From positions 376,382 to 440,381 of the forward strand of contig NZ_NKYF01000003.1 of the NCBI RefSeq assembly GCF_002262885.1: a stretch of 64,000 bases of DNA. Reading direction: 5' to 3'. Positions 59,399 to 64,000 of this stretch are shown here, in pieces. The position numbers were made by a program, and so were the translations under genes. The notes under the pieces are model-generated. The model worked only from the letters and a program-made list of their open reading frames with translations, ran no database searches and had not been told where the DNA came from. Position 1 is the first letter of the stretch. Every line of letters begins with the position of its first letter. This stretch comes from Pseudonocardia sp. MH-G8. Its GTDB lineage: Bacteria > Actinomycetota > Actinomycetes > Mycobacteriales > Pseudonocardiaceae.

Positions 59399-59955
59399 GG
59401 GCTCGCTTCGTCCGCGCCATCGCCGTCACCCTCCTCGCCGGGCTCGCCCTGCTGCTCGGGGCGGCTCCCGCGCTCGCCCACACCCGGCTGCAGAGCAGCG
59501 ATCCGACCGACGGCGCGAGCCTCGACAGCGCCCCCGAGCAGGTCGCGCTGACGTTCAACGAGCCGATGTCGCCGGAGTTCAGCACGATCACCGTGATCGG
59601 CCCGGACGGCCAGACGAACTACCAGGACGGTGCCGTCACCGCGGAGGGGGGCACGATCAGCACGCGGCTGCTCCCGCTCGGCCCCGCGGGCCGGTACGAG
59701 ATCGGCTACCGCGTGGTGTCCGCCGACGGCCACCCCGTCACCGGGAGCGTCGCGTTCACGCTCACCACCCCCGGCCCGGGCGCCGCGAGCGCGCCGGCCG
59801 AGTCCTCCGCCGGGCCCTCCGCCGCGCCCGCGTCCCCCGCCCCGCCCGCCGCGTCCGAGGACGAGGGCGGCGCTCCGGTGTGGCCGTGGGTCGTGGGCGC
59901 CGTGGTGCTGGTGGGCGCCGGTGTCGTGGTGGCCCTGCGGCTGGGCCGGGGATGA
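59395..59955 (+). CDS. copC: CopC-type copper-binding protein with C-terminal anchor
   Basis: A 186-residue exported protein. The signal peptide (LLLGAAPALAH) again leaves His at the N-terminus, followed by the CopC domain (LQSSDPTDGASLDSAPEQVA, LTFNEPMS). A second copper ligand set is in RVVSADGHPVTGSVAFTL. A Pro/Ala-rich linker and a membrane helix (WPWVVGAVVLVGAGVVVAL) tether it. Translation is coupled to ycnI and to copD by ATGA overlaps on both sides. It would bind copper outside the membrane and pass it to CopD. Confidence 0.9.
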   Translation: MRARFVRAIAVTLLAGLALLLGAAPALAHTRLQSSDPTDGASLDSAPEQVALTFNEPMSPEFSTITVIGPDGQTNYQDGAVTAEGGTISTRLLPLGPAGRYEIGYRVVSADGHPVTGSVAFTLTTPGPGAASAPAESSAGPSAAPASPAPPAASEDEGGAPVWPWVVGAVVLVGAGVVVALRLGRG

Positions 59956-60947
59956 CGCCGCCGACCGCGGGGCCGCGCCCGCTCGACCGGCTGCGGCCGG
60001 TCGGGTGGGCCGCGCTCGCGGTCGCGGCGGCCTTCACGGCGAGCGTGCTGTCGGGCGCCCTCGCGAGCTCCGCCCTCCCGGTGCTGGTCGGCACGTCCGT
60101 CACGCGTTCGGGCATGGACGTGGCGGGGGTCGGCTGCGTGGGGCTCACCCTGCTCGCCGTGCTGCTGCCGGCCGCCCGCCGGCTGCCCGGATCCGCCGTG
60201 CGCGACCTCGAGCGCGTCCAGATGACCTCCGACCGCGCGCTCGTCGCCCTGGCCGGTGGCTGGCTGGTGCTGTCCCTGCTCGGCATCGCGTTCCGGACGG
60301 CCGACGCGTTCGGCCGTCCGCTCGGGCAGCTGTCCGGCGGTGAGATCGGCAGCTACGTCACGGAGCTTGCGGGCGGGCGCGGCCTGGTGCTGTCCGCTCT
60401 CTGCATCGCGGCGGTGCTGTGCTGCGCGGTGCTGCGGCTGCGCGACCGCGCACTCGTGCCGGTGCGGGCGGTGCTGGCCGCGGCCCTGCTCGGGCTGATG
60501 ACGCCGGGCGTCACGGGGCACTCCGGCACCTCCCCCGACCACCAGATCGCGATCATGACGATCGGCGGGCACATCGTCACGGCCTCGCTGTGGGTGGGCG
60601 GGCTGGCGGCCGTGCTGGCGCTGGTGGCCCGGCACCGGACGCTGCTCGACGCGGTGCTCCCCCGCTTCTCCCGGCTCGCCGGCTGGTGCCTCGGCGCGGT
60701 GGCGGTGACCGGTCTGCTCAACGCCCTGCTCCGCCTCGGCTCGTGGAGCAACCTGCTGCTCACCGACTACGGGCGGATCGTGCTCGCGAAGGCCGTCTGC
60801 CTCGGGTTGCTCGCCTTCCTCGGCAACCTCGCCCGACGCCGCCTCGCCTCCGGACGCACACCGGTGCTGCGCTGGGCGGGCGTCGAGGTGGCGGTCATGG
60901 CCGCGACGCTGGGCCTCGCCGCGGCACTGTCGCAGTCGGCGTACTAG
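59952..60947 (+). CDS. copD: CopD-type copper transport membrane protein
   Basis: A 331-residue protein with about eight or nine membrane segments. The CopD domain signature lies in GHIVTASLWVGGLAAVLAL and FSRLAGWCLGAVAVTGLLNA. HSGTSPDHQ and the SWSNLLLTDYGRIVLAKAVC stretch are also typical. The extra N-terminal segments give it the full-length form. It likely moves copper across the membrane with CopC; whether it imports or exports is unsettled in the family. Start ATG 59952 overlaps the copC stop. A small hairpin follows. Confidence 0.85.
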   Translation: MTPPTAGPRPLDRLRPVGWAALAVAAAFTASVLSGALASSALPVLVGTSVTRSGMDVAGVGCVGLTLLAVLLPAARRLPGSAVRDLERVQMTSDRALVALAGGWLVLSLLGIAFRTADAFGRPLGQLSGGEIGSYVTELAGGRGLVLSALCIAAVLCCAVLRLRDRALVPVRAVLAAALLGLMTPGVTGHSGTSPDHQIAIMTIGGHIVTASLWVGGLAAVLALVARHRTLLDAVLPRFSRLAGWCLGAVAVTGLLNALLRLGSWSNLLLTDYGRIVLAKAVCLGLLAFLGNLARRRLASGRTPVLRWAGVEVAVMAATLGLAAALSQSAY

Positions 60948-60950
60948 GCA

Positions 60951-60967
60951 GCGGCAAGTCCTGCCGC
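60951..60967. terminator. Small hairpin after copD
   Basis: GCGGCA (60951-60956) pairs with TGCCGC (60962-60967) around AGTCC, 4 bp past the copD stop. It is weak but well placed. A GCGAGTCGC-type element follows at about 60971. Confidence 0.35.
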
Positions 60968-61008
60968 CCGCTGCGAGTCGCACGTCATGGGCCTCGCGGC
61001 CGCGGCGG

Positions 61009-62421
61009 TCACGAACTGCGGTAGGCCTCCAGCAACCGCAGCCAGACCTCGCTCATCGTCGGGTAGGCCGGAACCGCGTGCCAGAGCCGGTGCACCGGCA
61101 CCTCGCCGACGATCGCCACGGTCGCGGCGTGCAGCAGTTCGGCGACGTCCTGCCCCACGAACGTCACACCGACGAGAACCCCGCGCGCGGGGTCGACGAG
61201 CATCCGTGCGGCGCCGTCGTACCCGTCGGCCTGCAGCGAGGAACCGGCCACGGCGATCGGCAGGTCGATCACCCGCACGTCCAGCCCCGCGTCCCGGGCC
61301 TGCGCCTCGGTGCGGCCCACCGACGCGACCTCGGGGTCGGTGAACACGACCTGCGGGACCGCCGAGTGGTCGGCGGTGGCGACGTGCTCGCCCCACGGCG
61401 CGACGTCGAGGTCCTCGCCCGCGGCGCGGGCCGCGATCGCGGCGCCGACGATCCGGGCGTCGTACTTGCCCTGGTGGGTGAGCGGCGCGCGGCCGGTGAC
61501 GTCGCCGGTGGCGTAGAGCCACCGTCCGGCCACACCTTCCACGAGGCCGGTGTCGTCCACCACGAGGGTCACGCCCGGTTCCAGCCCGACGGACTCGAGG
61601 CCGACGGAGGTGGTGTGGGGCCGTCGTCCGGTGGCGACGAGCAACTCGTCGACGACGACGCTCTCCTCCCCCAGGTGCAGCTCGATCGCATCTCCCACCG
61701 CCGAGACCGACTCGAGGCCGTGCTCGAGGCGCACGTCGACGCCTTCGTCACGCAGGGCGGCGGCCACCCGCTCGCCCGCGAACGGCTCCAGCGCCGGCAG
61801 CAGGCGCGGCCCGCGCTGCAGCAGCACGACCTGCGAGCCGAGCCGCTGGAACGCCTGCGCGAGCTCGCAGCCGACGACGCCGCCGCCGAGCACGCCGAGC
61901 CGCGGCGGCACCTCCTTCGCCGACGTCGCGTCGCGCGAGGTCCACGTGCGGACCGCGTCCAGCCCGGGCACCGGGGGCAGCTTCGGCACGCTGCCGGTGC
62001 TGACGACGACGGCGTGCCGCGCGGTGAGCGTCTCGCGCCCGGCGGGGCCCTCCACCTCGACGGTGCGTTCGCCGCTGATACGGGCGTGCCCGCGCAGGAC
62101 CCGGATCCCCGCGCCGGTGGCCCACTCCACCTGGCTCTCGTCGTTCCAGTCGTGGGTGAAGGAGTCGCGCCGGGCGAGCACCGCTGCCGGGTCGAACTCG
62201 GCGCTCGTGCCCGGGAGCCTGCGCACCGCGGCGACGGCGTGCCCGGTGCGCAGCAGCGCTTTCGACGGCATGCAGGCCCAGTACGAGCACTCCCCGCCGA
62301 GCAGCTCGGCCTCGACGATCAGGGCCGAGAGCCCGGCGCGGGTGGCGTAGTCGGCGGCGTTCTCGCCGACCGACCCACCACCGATGACGATGACGTCCAC
62401 ATCCGCTTCCGGGGCCATCAC
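61009..62421 (-). CDS. FAD-dependent pyridine nucleotide-disulfide oxidoreductase
   Basis: A 470-residue flavoprotein of the dihydrolipoamide dehydrogenase/mercuric reductase family. The FAD site is VDVIVIGGGSVGENAADYAT, and the redox pair is the CxxxxC in GGECSYWACMPSKALL. The NAD site is LGVLGGGVVGCELAQAFQRL, and LYATGDVTGRAPL is the second FAD motif. The C-terminal His-Glu pair of the family appears in HAVPAYPTMSEVWLRL. The substrate is not assignable; the absence of Cys at the very end argues against mercuric reductase. The start overlaps the SDR-like stop. Confidence 0.85.
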   Translation of the reverse strand: MMAPEADVDVIVIGGGSVGENAADYATRAGLSALIVEAELLGGECSYWACMPSKALLRTGHAVAAVRRLPGTSAEFDPAAVLARRDSFTHDWNDESQVEWATGAGIRVLRGHARISGERTVEVEGPAGRETLTARHAVVVSTGSVPKLPPVPGLDAVRTWTSRDATSAKEVPPRLGVLGGGVVGCELAQAFQRLGSQVVLLQRGPRLLPALEPFAGERVAAALRDEGVDVRLEHGLESVSAVGDAIELHLGEESVVVDELLVATGRRPHTTSVGLESVGLEPGVTLVVDDTGLVEGVAGRWLYATGDVTGRAPLTHQGKYDARIVGAAIAARAAGEDLDVAPWGEHVATADHSAVPQVVFTDPEVASVGRTEAQARDAGLDVRVIDLPIAVAGSSLQADGYDGAARMLVDPARGVLVGVTFVGQDVAELLHAATVAIVGEVPVHRLWHAVPAYPTMSEVWLRLLEAYRSS

Positions 62422-63077
62422 GCCACCGCCGCCACGGCTGCGACCACGTCGTCGTCGCCTTCGCGCAGTTCCAGAACGGTGCCCGCGGAGCCGGGCGCGT
62501 CGAGCAGGGCCACGAGCACGGCCGCGGTGTCGTCACGGGTGACGCTGCCGTGCGGCACCGGTGGCGGCGCGAGCTGGACCCGCCCCACACCGGGGTCGTC
62601 GGTGAGGCTGCCGGGACGCAGGATCGTCCAGTCGAGGTGGTCGGCGGTCCGGATCGCGTCCTCGGCCGCCCGCTTCGCGCCGATGTAGGCGGCCCAGACC
62701 TCGCCCCGCTCCGCAGCGGGCTCGTCGTCGACCCCCGCGGAGGAGACCAGCAGGTACCGCCGCACCCCCGCGAGCCGGGCCGCCTCGGCGAGCAGCTCGG
62801 CCGCCGCGCGGTCGACGGTGTCCTTGCGGTCCACGCCGCTGCCCGGCCCGGCGCCCGCGGCGAACACGACCGCGTCGGCGTCCGCGAGCACCGTGGCGAG
62901 GTCACCCGCCCCGGCCGACTCCAGGTCCAGAACGGCCGCCGTGGCGCCGGCGCGTTCGACGTCGGCGACGTGGTCGGGGTTGCGCACCACCCCGGTGACG
63001 AGGTCGCCGCGCCCGGCGAGCAGCACCGCCAGCCGCAGCCCGATCTTCCCGTGTCCTCCTGCGATCACCACCTGCAC
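62418..63077 (-). CDS. NAD(P)H-binding SDR-like protein
   Basis: A 219-residue atypical SDR. It begins QVVIAGGHGKIGLRLAVLLA (nucleotide site), continues with VVFAAGAGPGSG, and ends with LDWTILRPGSLTDDPGVGRV, the usual pattern of the NAD(P)H-binding family (PF13460). These are often regulators or reductases of unknown target; the Tyr-x3-Lys pair is AYIGAKRA. GTG 63077 fits a leaderless start from TACCGT at 63090-63085. Its stop overlaps the flavoprotein start, so the two are a unit. Confidence 0.85.
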   Translation of the reverse strand: MQVVIAGGHGKIGLRLAVLLAGRGDLVTGVVRNPDHVADVERAGATAAVLDLESAGAGDLATVLADADAVVFAAGAGPGSGVDRKDTVDRAAAELLAEAARLAGVRRYLLVSSAGVDDEPAAERGEVWAAYIGAKRAAEDAIRTADHLDWTILRPGSLTDDPGVGRVQLAPPPVPHGSVTRDDTAAVLVALLDAPGSAGTVLELREGDDDVVAAVAAVA

Positions 63078-63084
63078 GAGACGG

Positions 63085-63090
63085 ACGGTA
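63085..63090 (-). promoter_or_regulatory. -10 element of the SDR-like gene (leaderless)
   Basis: Minus-strand TACCGT ends 7 nt before the GTG at 63077. Confidence 0.4.
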
Positions 63091-63133
63091 GTCGTGGCGG
63101 AGCGCCCGTGCCGCGAGGATGACCTGACAGTGG

Positions 63134-63583
63134 CTAACGGTTCGGTCGCAAGGTCCAGACCACGGTCATGCCGGTGGTCTCGCGGTCGTCGGCATCGCGG
63201 ACGGTGACGGCGACCTCGAACTCCGGGCGACGGCCGGCGTCGAGCTCCGCGAGCACGTCGGCGACCGGGCGCTGCAGCAGCGCCTCGGCGCTCAACTGCC
63301 CTCGGGCGACGGCCCGGTAGGTGATCTCGGAGCGCACGGGGAGCGGTGTCGCCCGCTCCATCACCTGCGCGAACGCCGCCAACGCCACCGCGCCCGATGC
63401 CGTCTCGGCCAGACCGAAGATCATCGCGGCGTGCGGGCCGCCCACGTGGTTGCGCAGGTCCGGGTCGTCCGGGAGCCGCACGACCGCGCGTTCCGCGGTG
63501 GTCTCCACGAACTCGACGCCGACCGTGCGCGCCCAGGGCACGCTCTCCCGCATCGCCGTCCCGACCCAGCTCGTCTCCGCCAT
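63134..63583 (-). CDS. DUF4442 hotdog-fold thioesterase-like protein
   Basis: A 149-residue hotdog protein. The helix after the first strand is RNHVGGPHAAMIFGLAETAS, which corresponds to the PaaI-type active-site helix; the later strand is RSEITYRAVARGQLSAEALL. DUF4442 members are presumed acyl-CoA thioesterases. ATG 63583 is chosen, supported by TAACAT at 63596-63591; the frame upstream adds 11 residues without family sequence. It is divergent from the haloacid dehalogenase gene with 86 bp between starts. Confidence 0.85.
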   Translation of the reverse strand: MAETSWVGTAMRESVPWARTVGVEFVETTAERAVVRLPDDPDLRNHVGGPHAAMIFGLAETASGAVALAAFAQVMERATPLPVRSEITYRAVARGQLSAEALLQRPVADVLAELDAGRRPEFEVAVTVRDADDRETTGMTVVWTLRPNR

Positions 63584-63590
63584 ACCGACG

Positions 63591-63596
63591 ATGTTA
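63591..63596 (-). promoter_or_regulatory. -10 element of the DUF4442 gene (leaderless)
   Basis: Minus-strand TAACAT ends 7 nt before the ATG at 63583. Confidence 0.4.
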
Positions 63597-63656
63597 CCGG
63601 TCAGTAGATTCCACACCCGCGCATGCCGTCACCCGCTCGCAAAGCGGTACGGGACG

Positions 63657-63662
63657 TAGGCT
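63657..63662 (+). promoter_or_regulatory. -10 element of the haloacid dehalogenase gene (leaderless)
   Basis: TAGGCT ends 7 nt before the GTG at 63670. Confidence 0.4.
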
Positions 63663-63669
63663 CGCCCGG

Positions 63670-64000
63670 GTGGACGTCCGCGCTCTGGTGTTCGACGTGT
63701 TCGGCACGGTGGTCGACTGGCGCACGGGAGTCGCCCGCGAGGTGCGCCGGCTCCTGCCCGGCGTAGACGACGCGGGAGCCCTGGCCGACGCCTGGCGCGG
63801 CCGCTACACCCCATCGATGGACCGGGTGCGCCGCGGCGAGCTCCCGTGGACCTCGCTGGACGACCTGCACCGGGCGTCGCTGGACGCGCTGCTGCCCGAG
63901 TTCGGCGTGCCGGACGCACCCGAGGCCGTCCGCGCCGAGCTGGTCCTCGCCTGGCACCGGCTCGACCCGTGGCCGGACTCGGTCGCGGGGCTGACCCGGC
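63670..64000 (+). CDS. Haloacid dehalogenase type II, N-terminal part (runs off the window)
   Basis: The visible 110 residues start VDVRALVFDVFGTVVDWRTG, with the nucleophile Asp of HAD enzymes and the DVFGTVxDW form typical of L-2-haloacid dehalogenases. MDRVRRGELPWTSLDDLHRA and LVLAWHRLDPWPDSV follow as in that group. The rest lies outside the window. The GTG start is supported by the -10 at 63657. The natural substrate may be a phosphate ester or a haloacid. Confidence 0.85.
   Translation, partial: MDVRALVFDVFGTVVDWRTGVAREVRRLLPGVDDAGALADAWRGRYTPSMDRVRRGELPWTSLDDLHRASLDALLPEFGVPDAPEAVRAELVLAWHRLDPWPDSVAGLTR

Noticed and set aside
61009..62421. Mercuric reductase
   Set aside because: The redox pair and family motifs fit, but the C-terminal Cys pair and any mer gene are absent.

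Overview
The window is very GC-rich, gene-dense DNA. It has many GTG and TTG starts, 4-bp ATGA or GTGA stop-start overlaps, and genes for arabinogalactan synthesis, so it comes from a mycolata-type actinobacterium. The mix of genes (DUF6541, AftB-like and RmlC/RmlD genes beside an IdeR-type iron box, DUF6474, YcnI/CopC/CopD and GCGAGTCGC-type intergenic repeats) suggests Pseudonocardiaceae, for example Pseudonocardia or a relative. That placement is inferred, not searched. No rRNA, tRNA, transposase or CRISPR array was recognised.

1-21.8 kb is a cell-envelope region. It holds glfT2 (cut by the window edge) and glf for galactan, with an MFS gene lying between them on the opposite strand. Two large GT-C-type membrane proteins follow (DUF6541 and AftA-like), then a minus-strand operon of flippase, polyprenyl-phosphate glycosyltransferase, DUF2304 protein, family 2 glycosyltransferase and AftB-like arabinofuranosyltransferase. 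Next come an envelope-type epimerase with rmlC and rmlD facing rmlB and rmlA (dTDP-rhamnose for the linker), and ubiA with its PAP2 phosphatase (decaprenyl-phospho-ribose, precursor of the arabinose donor). A small toxin-antitoxin-like pair, a XRE regulator and a Cys-containing small protein sit inside this region at 12.9-15.0 kb.

21.9-36.2 kb is mostly housekeeping and conserved genes. Part of it follows the order I remember from Mycobacterium tuberculosis Rv3835-Rv3839: septum-formation protein, zincin-like metallopeptidase, phosphoglycerate-mutase-like protein, pheA, and an iron-regulated DUF2470 protein. Notable items are a MerR regulator fused to sliding-clamp-like domains, a macro-domain protein, facing arrays of about 20-bp repeats, a CPBP protease, a SEC-C protein, a cytochrome P450 and a rhodanese.

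36.2-47.5 kb is a carboxylate-uptake region. It has actP with its DUF485 partner, then a four-gene operon of LytTR response regulator, disordered-tail membrane protein and two tandem sodium:solute symporters. The likely LytS-type sensor kinase lies beyond an SppA-type peptidase and a repeat-rich gap.

47.5-64 kb carries DNA repair (Fpg/Nei, Ogt), a second P450, a GH65 pseudogene that has lost its catalytic core, two TetR genes facing a cupin gene, UDP-glucose dehydrogenase, a TM0106-type RecB-like nuclease, a YcnI-CopC-CopD copper operon, a flavin disulfide reductase, an SDR-like protein, a DUF4442 thioesterase and the start of a haloacid dehalogenase. At many genes a TANNNT -10 hexamer ends 6-8 nt before the start codon, which points to widespread leaderless transcription.
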